From: Streptomyces sp. NBC_00376
GTDB taxonomy: Bacteria; Actinomycetota; Actinomycetes; Streptomycetales; Streptomycetaceae
DNA length: 64,000 bases
Reading direction: 5' to 3'
NCBI RefSeq assembly: GCF_036077095.1
Contig: NZ_CP107960.1
Coordinates: 3,038,001 to 3,102,000 of the forward strand
This document shows, piece after piece, positions 51,566 to 59,695 of the stretch; position 1 is the first letter of the stretch, and each line of letters starts with the position of its first letter. The notes under the pieces are model-generated. The model did not search any database, was not told the DNA's origin, and saw only the letters and a list, made by a program, of their open reading frames with translations. A program made the translations under genes and the position numbers.

Positions 51566-52150
51566 TCAGTCCAGGGGTACGGAGCCCCGCAGCGGATCGC
51601 GCAGATCCGTACCGTTGGAGAGCCACCGCTCCTGGAGCTCCTGCGCACCCCTGACCCGCTTCCACGCGGCCTCGTTGTGCGTCATCGGCAGCAGCGGCAG
51701 GAACCGCACCGGGTCCATGGGCGCGTCCAGCTCAAGGTCCTCCACCAGGCCGCCCGGCTCCGCGACCAGCACCGAGCTGAACGGCGCCCCGGGCCACAGC
51801 GGTTCGCCGACCTCCAGCGAGGCACCCGGCGCCACGATCACCCCCTCGACCTGCGGGGAGGCGGCGAGCACGGCGAGCGGGCGGAGCACCTTGTCGGTGT
51901 CGGCGAGCCCTGCACGCACGGAGAGGACCAGTTCGGCGCGCGGCCCTTTCACCGGGTCCGCCAGGACCGCGGTCGGATCGGCCATCGGCTGCGCGGACAT
52001 GCCGAGCGTGGCATAGCGCACCACATCGCCGTCGACGAAGCGGAGCACCTCGATCCGGTCCGTACCGAGGAACGTCACCGCCGCGCGCGCGTCCGGTTCA
52101 CCGAGGGCCGTCCGCAGCCGGGCTTCGACCAGAGCAAGAATTTCTCCCAT
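51566..52150 (-). CDS. suppressor-of-fused (SUFU) domain protein
   Basis: The 194-aa protein matches the bacterial SUFU-like family (RIEVLRFVDGDVVRYATLGM, ELVLSVRAG, LWPGAPFSSVLV, DPVRFLPLLPMTHNEAAWKR). In bacteria such domains occur in immunity or housekeeping contexts; the role here is unknown. ATG 52150 has TATGCT seven bases upstream and no Shine-Dalgarno, suggesting a leaderless transcript with its promoter inside the divergent region shared with corA. Confidence 0.85.
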   Translation of the reverse strand: MGEILALVEARLRTALGEPDARAAVTFLGTDRIEVLRFVDGDVVRYATLGMSAQPMADPTAVLADPVKGPRAELVLSVRAGLADTDKVLRPLAVLAASPQVEGVIVAPGASLEVGEPLWPGAPFSSVLVAEPGGLVEDLELDAPMDPVRFLPLLPMTHNEAAWKRVRGAQELQERWLSNGTDLRDPLRGSVPLD

Positions 52151-52567
52151 CCCGCGAGCATAGGACGCGTATGGAACGGGCAAAGTAAGGGATTGGCCGT
52201 CAGTCGGCTGATAGTCTTGGCCGCTGGTCGGGGCAGCACGCAGAAGCGTCGCTCTCAGCCCCGACGACACGTCATCCCCCAAGGGGGACCGGCTGGAGGA
52301 GGTGGGGCTGCAATGGATCGAAGTCGATCGTGCAGTACCAACCGCTCTTCCGCCCTCCACCTCTCTCGGTGATCTGAAGCCTCCCGAGCCTCCCGGCCGA
52401 GGCCCATGGCTTTGCGCACGACGGAAGAGCACTCCTTTCTTTGCCTGTCTGTAGCGAACGCCGTCATCGCGCCGCCGCGGTGCCGCCCGCTTTGCGGACG
52501 TGAGCACACGTCCCCATTCCGGGCTGTTCCACGTGCCCGACGACGGCCCTCCGTGAAGGAGCCAGCC
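52151..52567 (+). promoter_or_regulatory. structured corA leader with upstream ORF
   Basis: The 417-bp divergent region contains an 8-bp stem (52227-52234 with 52258-52265, GTCGGGGC / GCCCCGAC) and a CCCCC/GGGGG hairpin near 52274-52287. The strong GGAGGAGG at 52295-52302 drives the 19-codon ORF 52313-52372. About 195 bases then remain before corA. I do not recognise a known Mg2+ riboswitch (M-box) by eye. A leader-based control of corA is possible. Confidence 0.45.
52313..52372 (+). CDS. 19-residue upstream ORF in corA leader
   Basis: ATG 52313 follows GGAGGAGG by about ten bases, one of the best ribosome-binding sites in the window. The product MDRSRSCSTNRSSALHLSR is Ser/Arg-rich with one Cys. 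It ends 195 bases before the corA start. It may act as a leader peptide that couples ribosome progress to downstream RNA folding; this is inferred from the position and signal only. Confidence 0.45.
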   Translation: MDRSRSCSTNRSSALHLSR

Positions 52568-53683
52568 ATGTCGATGATCCGTGACCTGCGTGCCGTCGTG
52601 CGCCCCTCCCTGCGCAAGAGCACCGCCCTGCACAACGCCTACGACACCACCCGTGACCCCTCCGCCTCCAGCGCGGTCGTCGACTGCGCGGTCTACCGCG
52701 ACGGCCGGCGCCTGGAGAGCGGCACCTGCCGCACGCCGCACGAGGCGATGCTCCAGGTGCGGGAGGAGGGCGGTTTCGCCTGGATCGGCCTGCACGAGCC
52801 GACCGAGGAGGAATTCGCCGGTATCGCCCGGGAGTTCGGGCTGCACCCGCTGGCCGTCGAGGACGCCGTCCACGCCCATCAGCGACCGAAGCTGGAGCGG
52901 TACGACGACACGCTCTTCACCGTCTTCAAGACCATCCACTACGTCGAGCACACCGAACTCACCGCCACCAGCGAGGTGGTCGAGACCGGCGAGGTGATGT
53001 GCTTCACCGGCCGGGACTTCGTCATCACCGTGCGGCACGGCGGCCACGGCTCGCTGCGCGCGCTGCGGCACCGGCTGCAGGACGACCCCGAGCTGCTCGC
53101 CAAGGGCCCGTCCGCGGTGCTGCACTCCATCGCCGACCATGTCGTCGACGGCTACATCGCGGTGGCCGGCGCCGTCCAGGACGACATCGACGAGGTGGAG
53201 ATCGAGGTCTTCTCCACCCCGGCGAAGGGCAGTTCGCGCGGCTCGGAGGCGGGCCGGATCTACCAACTGAAGCGTGAGGTCCTGGAGTTCAAGCGTGCCG
53301 TGTCGCCTCTGCTGCGGCCGATGCAGCTGTTGAGCGAGCGGCCCATGCGGCTGATCGATCCCGACATCCAGAAGTACTTCCGTGATGTCGCCGACCACTT
53401 GGCGCGGGTGCACGAGGAGGTCGTCGGCTTCGACGAGCTGCTGAACTCGATCCTCCAGGCCAACCTGGCGCAGGCGACCGTCGCGCAGAACGAGGACATG
53501 CGCAAGATCACGTCCTGGGCGGCCATCGTCGCCGTACCGACGATGATCTGCGGCGTCTACGGCATGAACTTCAAGCACATGCCCGAGCTGGGCTGGCGGT
53601 ACGGCTACCCGATGGTGCTGGGCGTCATCGGGGTGGTCTGCTTCTCCATCCACCGCACGCTCAAGCGCAACGGCTGGCTCTGA
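52568..53683 (+). CDS. corA: magnesium/cobalt transporter CorA
   Basis: The 371-aa 2-TM-GxN channel has a large cytosolic N-domain and a long helix. The C-terminal pair of membrane helices carries the selectivity motif VYGMNFKHMPEL (GMN). The basic C-terminus HRTLKRNGWL is typical. It imports Mg2+ (and Co2+) as a pentamer. The start ATG 52568 has GAAGGAG six bases upstream; the frame back to 52406 lacks a signal. The long leader may carry regulation. The MgtE-N/CBS and DUF1003 genes lie close by. Confidence 0.95.
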   Translation: MSMIRDLRAVVRPSLRKSTALHNAYDTTRDPSASSAVVDCAVYRDGRRLESGTCRTPHEAMLQVREEGGFAWIGLHEPTEEEFAGIAREFGLHPLAVEDAVHAHQRPKLERYDDTLFTVFKTIHYVEHTELTATSEVVETGEVMCFTGRDFVITVRHGGHGSLRALRHRLQDDPELLAKGPSAVLHSIADHVVDGYIAVAGAVQDDIDEVEIEVFSTPAKGSSRGSEAGRIYQLKREVLEFKRAVSPLLRPMQLLSERPMRLIDPDIQKYFRDVADHLARVHEEVVGFDELLNSILQANLAQATVAQNEDMRKITSWAAIVAVPTMICGVYGMNFKHMPELGWRYGYPMVLGVIGVVCFSIHRTLKRNGWL

Positions 53684-53718
53684 TCCCGGCCCTTGTGCGC
53701 CTCCCATAGAGTTCGGGC

Positions 53719-54246
53719 ATGACTGCTGCTGCACCTGATGCGCCACTGGGCCGGGCCCTCGTCGAGGAGGCCACCAAGAAGTCGGGCCTGATCTGGGTAC
53801 GGGGCACCGGGCCCGCACGGGCGCTGTGGCACGTATGGCACGAGGGCGCGGCGCACCTGGTCGGGGACGGCCCCGGCGAGCAGCCGCTGCCGGCCGGGCT
53901 CGCCGACGGGTCCGCCGCCGAGGTGACCGTGCGCAGCAAGGACAAGGGCGGCCGGCTGATCGCCTGGACGGCCGCCGTGACGGAGCTGGCCCCGCACTCC
54001 GAGGAGTGGGAGGCAGCGGTCGCCGAGCTCAAGGGCAAGCGGCTGAACGCACCGGACGCCGAGCAAATGCCGGAGCGGTGGGCGCGCGAGTGCCGGGTGC
54101 TGCGGCTGACTCCCGGCGAGTTCCGTACCGAGCTGCCGGACGGCTCACTGGCTGCGGCGCCGCTGCCGACGTCCGCGACCACGCGACGGCCGGTGCCCGC
54201 GGGGCTGCCGCGGCTGCTGAAGCAGGGGCGCGCGAAGAAGGGCTGA
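53719..54246 (+). CDS. conserved-looking soluble protein, split-barrel-like
   Basis: The 175-aa protein has a beta-rich N-terminal part (SGLIWVRGTGPARALWHVWH ... AEVTVRSKDKGGRLIAWTA) and a helical middle (EEWEAAVAELKGKRLNAPDA). The pattern recalls flavin-type split-barrel proteins, but I cannot assign a family with confidence. No Shine-Dalgarno is evident; TAGAGT lies six bases before ATG 53719. It follows corA by 36 bp and may be co-transcribed with it. Confidence 0.65.
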   Translation: MTAAAPDAPLGRALVEEATKKSGLIWVRGTGPARALWHVWHEGAAHLVGDGPGEQPLPAGLADGSAAEVTVRSKDKGGRLIAWTAAVTELAPHSEEWEAAVAELKGKRLNAPDAEQMPERWARECRVLRLTPGEFRTELPDGSLAAAPLPTSATTRRPVPAGLPRLLKQGRAKKG

Positions 54247-54270
54247 CCGGGCCGGGGCAAGGCAGCCGGT

Positions 54271-54293
54271 CCGGGGCCGCCGGGCGGCCCCGG
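54271..54293. terminator. bidirectional GC hairpin
   Basis: A 10-bp perfect stem (CCGGGGCCGC / GCGGCCCCGG) with loop CGG lies between the convergent gene ends at 54246 and 54301. Confidence 0.7.
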
Positions 54294-54300
54294 TCCGCGC

Positions 54301-55086
54301 TCAGGACGAGGTCTTGGGCAGTTGCTTCCCGTAGTCGACCGTGTCCACCTGCGGCGGGGCCTGGAGGTCGAAGTCCTTGCCCCAGTCCGAGAGGGTGACG
54401 GTGCCCCCGCCACCGCCGCGCGCGAAGCGCAGCGGATACGCCTTGCCCTCCAGGGACACGTCGAGCGTGCCGCCCTCACCCTTGCCGCCCATGATCTGGA
54501 CGGTCCGGGTCGCGCCGACCTCCTCGCGGTCCCCCTTGTTGAGGGTGCCGTGCAGCGTGAGCATCCCGTCGAGCAGGGTCTCCTTGTCCGTGAAGCCGCG
54601 CAGCTGCTTGTACGTGGGGTCGTCCTCGGGCACCTTCACGTACTTGTTCTGGAGCTTGTCCGCGGCGGCGCCGCCCGCGGCGCTGTCGGTGCCGGACTCC
54701 TCCTCGTGGTTCCAGAACCCGGAGTCCGCCTTCAGATAGAGCTCGTCACCGATCCGCAGCAGTTCGAAGGTGCTGTCCTTCGAGACGACGGAGCCGGTGC
54801 CGCCCCTCTCCTTGAGCTGCATGTTGAGCTTGTACGTGCCGCCCTTGCTGACCAGCGTCCCGGCGAGGCGCACCGCGTCGGCGGAGTCCGCCGCGCTCTG
54901 TGCCTTCTTCTCGATCTCCGTGGCGCTCAGCTTGCCGACGCCATTGGTCCCCTGGTCCGGATCCTCGCCGCACGCCGTGAGGGCGGTGGCCAGCCCCGCA
55001 CAGAGCAGAGCTGCGAGAGCGGCCCGGCGTCGGGCCCGGACAGGCGGAACGGAAGAGGTCACGGGCGCACTGCCTCTCATCTGCAT
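54301..55086 (-). CDS. lipoprotein, LppX/LolA-like fold candidate
   Basis: The 261-aa protein has a twin-Arg-free lipoprotein signal after a basic N-region (RARRRAALAALLCAGLATAL, then TAC) and a mature beta-rich domain with SADAVRLAGTLVSKGGTYKL and RIGDELYLKADSGFW. This layout resembles the LppX/LprG-type lipid-binding beta half-barrels of actinobacteria; the ligand is unknown. Starts ATG 55086 and ATG 55080 are both possible; neither has a clear Shine-Dalgarno. Confidence 0.75.
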   Translation of the reverse strand: MQMRGSAPVTSSVPPVRARRRAALAALLCAGLATALTACGEDPDQGTNGVGKLSATEIEKKAQSAADSADAVRLAGTLVSKGGTYKLNMQLKERGGTGSVVSKDSTFELLRIGDELYLKADSGFWNHEEESGTDSAAGGAAADKLQNKYVKVPEDDPTYKQLRGFTDKETLLDGMLTLHGTLNKGDREEVGATRTVQIMGGKGEGGTLDVSLEGKAYPLRFARGGGGGTVTLSDWGKDFDLQAPPQVDTVDYGKQLPKTSS

Positions 55087-55265
55087 CGCGGGGGTGACAG
55101 ACGGCAGCGTACCTGTGCCGTACACGCCGTCCGGCAGCGAGCCGTACGGACGGCTCCACCGGGGCAACCCGGAGCGGTACGGGCTAGCCTGATCCCGTCA
55201 TAACGGTTGATTGACTGCCAAACGGACCAGCCGACGAAGTCGTACACGGAAGAAGGAGGCGCACC

Positions 55266-56540
55266 ATGGTGGCAGGCGCCCCCCGGGTGTTCGTCTCCCA
55301 CCTCGCCGGTGTCCCGGTCTTCGACCCCAACGGCGACCAGGTGGGCCGCGTCCGCGACCTGGTCGCGATGCTCCGGGTCGGCGGCAGGCCGCCCCGGCTG
55401 CTCGGGCTCGTCGTCGAAGTGCTCAGCCGCCGCCGGATCTTCCTCCCGATGACCCGGGTCACCGGGATCGAGTCCGGCCAGGTCATCACCACCGGCGTGG
55501 TCAACATGCGGCGCTTCGAACAGCGGCCCACGGAACGCCTGGTGCTCGGCGAGTTCCTGGACCGGCGGGTCCGCCTGGTGGAGACCGGCGAGGAGGTCAC
55601 CGTCCTCGACGTCTCCATCCAGCAGCTCCCGGCCCGCCGCGACTGGGAGATCGACAAGTACTTCGTGCGCAAGGGCAAGGGCGGGGCGCTGCGCCGCAAG
55701 GGCGAGACCCTGACGGTCGAGTGGTCGGCGGTCAGCGGGTTCTCGCTGGAAGAGGTCGGGCAGGGCGCCGAGACCCTGGTCGCCACCTTCGAGCGGCTGC
55801 GCCCCACGGACGTGGCCAACGCGTTGCACCATCTGTCGCCGAAGCGGCGGGCCGAGGTCGCCGCCGCGCTCGACGACGACCGGCTCGCCGACGTCCTGGA
55901 GGAGCTGCCCGAGGACGACCAGGTGGAGATCATCGGCAAGCTCCAGGAGGAACGCGCCGCAGACGTCCTGGAGGCGATGGACCCGGACGACGCGGCCGAC
56001 CTGCTGTCCGAGCTGCCCGAGGAGGACAAGGAGCGGCTGCTGACGCTGATGCGGCCGGACGACGCGGCCGATGTGCGGCGCCTGATGTCGTACGAGGAGC
56101 GGACCGCGGGCGGGCTGATGACCACCGAGCCGATCATCCTGCGGCCGGACGCGACGGTCGCCGACGCGCTCGCCCGGGTCCGGCAGGCGGACCTGTCCCC
56201 GGCACTCGCCGCCCAGGTGTACGTGTGCCGGTCGCCCGACGAGACGCCGACCGGCAAGTACCTGGGCACCGTGCACTTCCAGCGGCTGCTGCGGGACCCT
56301 CCGTACGCCCTGGTCAGCTCGATCGTCGACAGCGATCTCGTCCCCCTCACGCCGGACACCCCGCTGCCGGCCGTGACGAGCTATCTGGCCGCGTACAACC
56401 TGGTCTCGGTGCCCGTCGTGGACGAGAGCGGGTCGCTGCTCGGCGCGGTGACGGTCGACGACGTGCTCGACCACCTGCTGCCCGAGGACTGGCGGGAGAC
56501 GGATTTCCACGGCTCGGAGGGGGTGGCCGATGGCCGCTGA
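55266..56540 (+). CDS. PRC-barrel/MgtE-N/CBS protein without channel domain
   Basis: The 424-aa soluble protein has an N-terminal PRC-barrel-like region (SHLAGVPVFDPNGDQVGRVR, about residues 10-60) and a second similar segment near 95. The MgtE intracellular N domain (about 170-280) shows superhelical repeats DRLADVLEELPEDD and EAMDPDDAADLLSELPEED, and a CBS pair (about 285-410) follows. The MgtE transmembrane part is absent. In MgtE this region senses Mg2+ and nucleotides, so a regulatory role in cation balance is inferred. The ATG has AAGGAGG at good spacing. It overlaps the DUF1003 gene by 11 bases. Confidence 0.9.
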   Translation: MVAGAPRVFVSHLAGVPVFDPNGDQVGRVRDLVAMLRVGGRPPRLLGLVVEVLSRRRIFLPMTRVTGIESGQVITTGVVNMRRFEQRPTERLVLGEFLDRRVRLVETGEEVTVLDVSIQQLPARRDWEIDKYFVRKGKGGALRRKGETLTVEWSAVSGFSLEEVGQGAETLVATFERLRPTDVANALHHLSPKRRAEVAAALDDDRLADVLEELPEDDQVEIIGKLQEERAADVLEAMDPDDAADLLSELPEEDKERLLTLMRPDDAADVRRLMSYEERTAGGLMTTEPIILRPDATVADALARVRQADLSPALAAQVYVCRSPDETPTGKYLGTVHFQRLLRDPPYALVSSIVDSDLVPLTPDTPLPAVTSYLAAYNLVSVPVVDESGSLLGAVTVDDVLDHLLPEDWRETDFHGSEGVADGR

Positions 56541-57087
56541 GGACCGTTCGAAGGCCGCGCCGGTGGGGGCCTCGGGCATCGTGCGCCCGCCCCGTTCCCG
56601 GCTGGACCAGCCGAAGGACCCGCGCCGCCGGATGCTGCCCGACTACGACCCCGAGGCGTTCGGCCGGTTCTCCGAGCGGATCGCCCGCTTCCTGGGCACC
56701 GGACGGTTCATCGTCTGGATGACGCTGGTCATCATCGTCTGGCTGGTGTGGAACGTCTTCGCGCCCGTGTACCTGCGGTTCGACCCGTACCCGTTCATCT
56801 TCCTGACCCTGATGCTGTCGCTCCAGGCCTCGTACGCGGCGCCGCTGATCCTGCTCGCGCAGAACCGGCAGGACGACCGCGACCGGGTCACCCACGAGCA
56901 GGACCGCAAGCAGAACGAGCGCTCCATCGCGGACACCGAGTACCTCACCCGGGAGATCGCGTCGCTGCGGATGGGGCTCGGCGAGGTCGCCACCCGCGAC
57001 TGGATCCGCTCCGAACTGGAGGACCTCGTGAGGGACCTGGACGACCGGCGGGCCCTGTTCCCGGCCGAGAGTGACGAAGACCGCTGA
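56530..57087 (+). CDS. DUF1003 membrane protein
   Basis: The 185-aa protein has a disordered N-terminus and the DUF1003 core of two membrane helices (FIVWMTLVIIVWLVWNVFAP and PFIFLTLMLSLQASYAAPLI). A charged C-terminal coiled coil follows (QNRQDDRDRVTHEQDRKQNE). The ATG lies inside the previous gene with GGAGGGGG upstream, so it is coupled. Function unknown; pairing with an MgtE-N/CBS protein suggests the two interact at the membrane. Confidence 0.92.
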   Translation: MAAEDRSKAAPVGASGIVRPPRSRLDQPKDPRRRMLPDYDPEAFGRFSERIARFLGTGRFIVWMTLVIIVWLVWNVFAPVYLRFDPYPFIFLTLMLSLQASYAAPLILLAQNRQDDRDRVTHEQDRKQNERSIADTEYLTREIASLRMGLGEVATRDWIRSELEDLVRDLDDRRALFPAESDEDR

Positions 57088-57132
57088 CGGGGGCTACTCA
57101 CGCGTAGCGGCAGGCGCCGTAACATCGTCCGT

Positions 57133-58266
57133 ATGGCTACGGAAGACGCGGTGCTTGAAGCACTGGCGACAGTGAACGACCCGGAGATCCACCGCCCGAT
57201 CACCGAGCTCGGCATGGTGAAATCGGTCGAGATCGATGCTGACGGTGCGGTCGCTGTCACGGTCTATCTCACGGTCTCAGGCTGCCCCATGCGCGAGACG
57301 ATCACCAAGAACGTGACGGACGCGGTCGCCCGCGTCGAGGGCGTCTCGCGGGTCGACGTCACGCTGGACGTGATGAGCGACGAGCAGCGCAAGGAGCTCG
57401 CGTCCTCGCTGCGCGGCGGCACGGCGGAGCGCGAGGTGCCGTTCGCCAAGCCCGGCTCGCTGACCCGGGTCTACGCGGTCGCGTCCGGCAAGGGCGGCGT
57501 CGGCAAGTCGTCGGTGACGGTGAACCTGGCGGCGGCGATGGCGGCCGACGGCCTCAAGGTCGGCGTCGTGGACGCGGACATCTACGGGCACAGCGTGCCG
57601 CGGATGCTCGGCGCGGACGGCAAGCCGACCCAGGTCGAGAACATGATCATGCCGCCGTCCTCGCACGGCGTGAAGGTCATCTCCATCGGGATGTTCACCC
57701 CGGGCAACGCCCCGGTGGTGTGGCGCGGGCCGATGCTGCACCGCGCGCTCCAGCAGTTCCTCGCCGACGTGTACTGGGGCGACCTCGACGTCCTGCTGCT
57801 CGACCTGCCGCCGGGCACCGGCGACATCGCGATCTCGGTGGCTCAGCTCGTGCCGAACGCCGAGATCCTGGTCGTCACGACCCCGCAGCAGGCGGCGGCC
57901 GAGGTCGCCGAGCGGGCCGGTTCGATCGCCGTGCAGACCCACCAGAAGATCGTCGGTGTCGTCGAGAACATGTCGGGCATGCCGTGCCCGCACTGCGACG
58001 AGATGGTCGACGTGTTCGGTACCGGCGGTGGCGCGAAGGTCGCCGAGGGCCTGACGAAGACGGTCGGCGCGGAGGTGCCGGTGCTCGGCTCCATCCCGAT
58101 CGACGTGCGGCTGCGCGAGGGCGGCGACGAGGGCAAGCCGGTCGTCCTGTCCGACCCCGACTCCCCGGCCGGCAAGGCGCTGCGCACCATCGCGGACAAG
58201 CTGGGCGGCCGTCAGCGCGGCCTGTCGGGCATGTCGCTGGGCATCACCCCGCGCAACAAGTTCTGA
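57133..58266 (+). CDS. mrp: Mrp/NBP35-type P-loop ATPase (ApbC), Fe-S carrier
   Basis: The 377-aa protein has an N-terminal DUF59/MIP18 domain (about 1-75) and a deviant Walker A GKGGVGKSSVTVNLA (about 119-126). The VDADIYGHSVPRML switch region, the DLPPGTGD motif and the CxxC of SGMPCPHCDEM (Fe-S binding) complete the core. It loads or transfers iron-sulfur clusters. TAACAT six bases before ATG 57133 and no Shine-Dalgarno indicate a leaderless start. The gene order corA, MgtE-N/CBS, DUF1003, mrp, tatB, htrA matches the M. tuberculosis Rv1239c-Rv1223 region in outline. Confidence 0.95.
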   Translation: MATEDAVLEALATVNDPEIHRPITELGMVKSVEIDADGAVAVTVYLTVSGCPMRETITKNVTDAVARVEGVSRVDVTLDVMSDEQRKELASSLRGGTAEREVPFAKPGSLTRVYAVASGKGGVGKSSVTVNLAAAMAADGLKVGVVDADIYGHSVPRMLGADGKPTQVENMIMPPSSHGVKVISIGMFTPGNAPVVWRGPMLHRALQQFLADVYWGDLDVLLLDLPPGTGDIAISVAQLVPNAEILVVTTPQQAAAEVAERAGSIAVQTHQKIVGVVENMSGMPCPHCDEMVDVFGTGGGAKVAEGLTKTVGAEVPVLGSIPIDVRLREGGDEGKPVVLSDPDSPAGKALRTIADKLGGRQRGLSGMSLGITPRNKF

Positions 58267-58273
58267 AACGGCG

Positions 58274-58303
58274 GGCGGTGACCGGCCCGGGCCGGTCACC
58301 GCC
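58274..58303. terminator. perfect 30-bp palindrome, bidirectional terminator
   Basis: GGCGGTGACCGGCCC and its exact complement are directly abutted, between the mrp stop and the convergent gene at 58331. Confidence 0.85.
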
Positions 58304-58330
58304 ACGCACTTTCGCGCCTGTGTCCCCGTG

Positions 58331-58990
58331 CTACGCGTACGCCGTGATGTCGCCGATCACCGAGAAGCCCAGCCCGTACGCGCTCATCCCACGCCCGTAC
58401 GCGCCGATGTGCACCCCGCCGGGCGCCGATCCCGCCAGCACCCAGCCGAACTCGGACTCGCGGTAGTGGAACGGGACGGGGACCCCGTCCACCGGCAGTG
58501 ACAGCACCGACCACGCGGGGCCGTCCAGGTCGTCGGCGAGTTCGAACGCCGTCTCCGTCTGCTGGTCCAGCCAGTCGTCGCGCAGCGCGTGGTCCATCTG
58601 CGACGGCCAGGTACAGGCGAGCAGACCGGACCCGGCCAGCCAGGCCGCGGAGGACACCGTGGTCGCGTCCAGCACCCCCGTGCCGTCGCCGCTGTGCCGC
58701 ACCGGGCTGCTGGCCATCGACACGACGACGGCGAACCGTTGCTTCTCGGCACCGGCGTCGGCCCGGACCGACGGCTCGTCACCATGACCGATGGAACCGT
58801 GCTGCACCGTGCCGTCCGCCGCGGTGCCCACCTGCATCAGCCGGCGCGGGCCGGTGAAGGCCTCGTCCAGTCCGTACCAGGGGAACGTGGCCGCCAGATA
58901 GCCGTCGACAGTACGCCGGGCCGCCGGCATCCCCTCTGCCGTGCCTGTGCTCGGCACGTCTTCCGCGCCCACCCGACTTGTCGTCTCCAT
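58331..58990 (-). CDS. hypothetical soluble protein
   Basis: The 219-aa protein has a Gly/Ala-rich middle and beta-strand-rich parts (RRLMQVGTAADGTVQHGSIG, FAVVVSMASSPVRH, HIGAYGRGMSAYGLGF). No domain is recognised and no membrane segment is seen. ATG 58990 has GAGGAGG 10-12 bases upstream. It sits next to tatB on the same strand with a 120-bp gap, so it could have its own promoter. Confidence 0.65.
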   Translation of the reverse strand: METTSRVGAEDVPSTGTAEGMPAARRTVDGYLAATFPWYGLDEAFTGPRRLMQVGTAADGTVQHGSIGHGDEPSVRADAGAEKQRFAVVVSMASSPVRHSGDGTGVLDATTVSSAAWLAGSGLLACTWPSQMDHALRDDWLDQQTETAFELADDLDGPAWSVLSLPVDGVPVPFHYRESEFGWVLAGSAPGGVHIGAYGRGMSAYGLGFSVIGDITAYA

Positions 58991-59110
58991 CTGCCCGGCC
59001 GCCTCCTCGATCCGTTGGGTCCGGAGCGGCCCGCCCCCCAACGGGCGTACTCACAACCGGACAGATGGAGAATAGCCATAGCCTCCGGGCGAGCCTGGAT
59101 TGGCGGGGGG

Positions 59111-59596
59111 TCAGGTGGCGTCGGCGTCGAACGGCGGCCGGTCGTCCTTTGCGGGCTGGTCACGCTTCTTGAGCAGGTCCGGAGCACCGGCGGAACCATT
59201 GGCGGCGGTGATCGCGGCGCCGCTCGACACGCTGCTCCGGGAGTCCTCGGACTCCTCTTCCTTGCTCTCCCGGCCGTTCACCGCGTCGGTGACCTCGGCA
59301 AGATCCTTGCGGAGGTCGAAGCTCTCGCGGATCTCCTTCAGCCCCAGGTCGTCCTTGCCGTCCATGAGCTGCTTGCGGACGAACGTCTTGGGGTTGAGGT
59401 CCTCGAACTCGAAGTCCTTGAACTCCGGGCCGAGCTCCGTACGGATGTCCTCCTTGGCGCTCTCCGAGAACTCACGGATCTTGCGGATGAAGCGCGAGGC
59501 GTCCTGGATAACCTTTGGCAGCTTGTCCGGGCCGAAGATCAGCACGCCCAGAACCGCGAGCGTCACCAGCTCGAGTGCGCCTATGTCATTGAACAC
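59111..59596 (-). CDS. tatB: Sec-independent protein translocase TatB
   Basis: The 161-aa protein has the N-terminal helix IGALELVTLAVLGVLIFGPD, the hinge KLPKV, an amphipathic helix (DASRFIRKIREFSESAKEDI) and an acidic C-terminal region. This is the TatB receptor of the twin-arginine pathway. GTG 59596 has AAGGG eight bases upstream; the frame to 59653 has no signal. It lies 99 bases downstream of htrA on the same strand, as in the SigE locus of mycobacteria. Confidence 0.95.
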   Translation of the reverse strand: MFNDIGALELVTLAVLGVLIFGPDKLPKVIQDASRFIRKIREFSESAKEDIRTELGPEFKDFEFEDLNPKTFVRKQLMDGKDDLGLKEIRESFDLRKDLAEVTDAVNGRESKEEESEDSRSSVSSGAAITAANGSAGAPDLLKKRDQPAKDDRPPFDADAT

Positions 59597-59695
59597 CCTG
59601 TTGCCCTTCGTGTTCTCCGAGACCATGTCGGTCGAGGTCCGGACCCGGCCCACGGTACCCGTCGGAACTGTCCGCGCGGTAGCGTGCCGGAGCCG

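Noticed and set aside
52160..52567. M-box or other known riboswitch before corA
   Set aside because: I could not recognise its conserved core by eye; reported instead as a structured leader with an upstream ORF.
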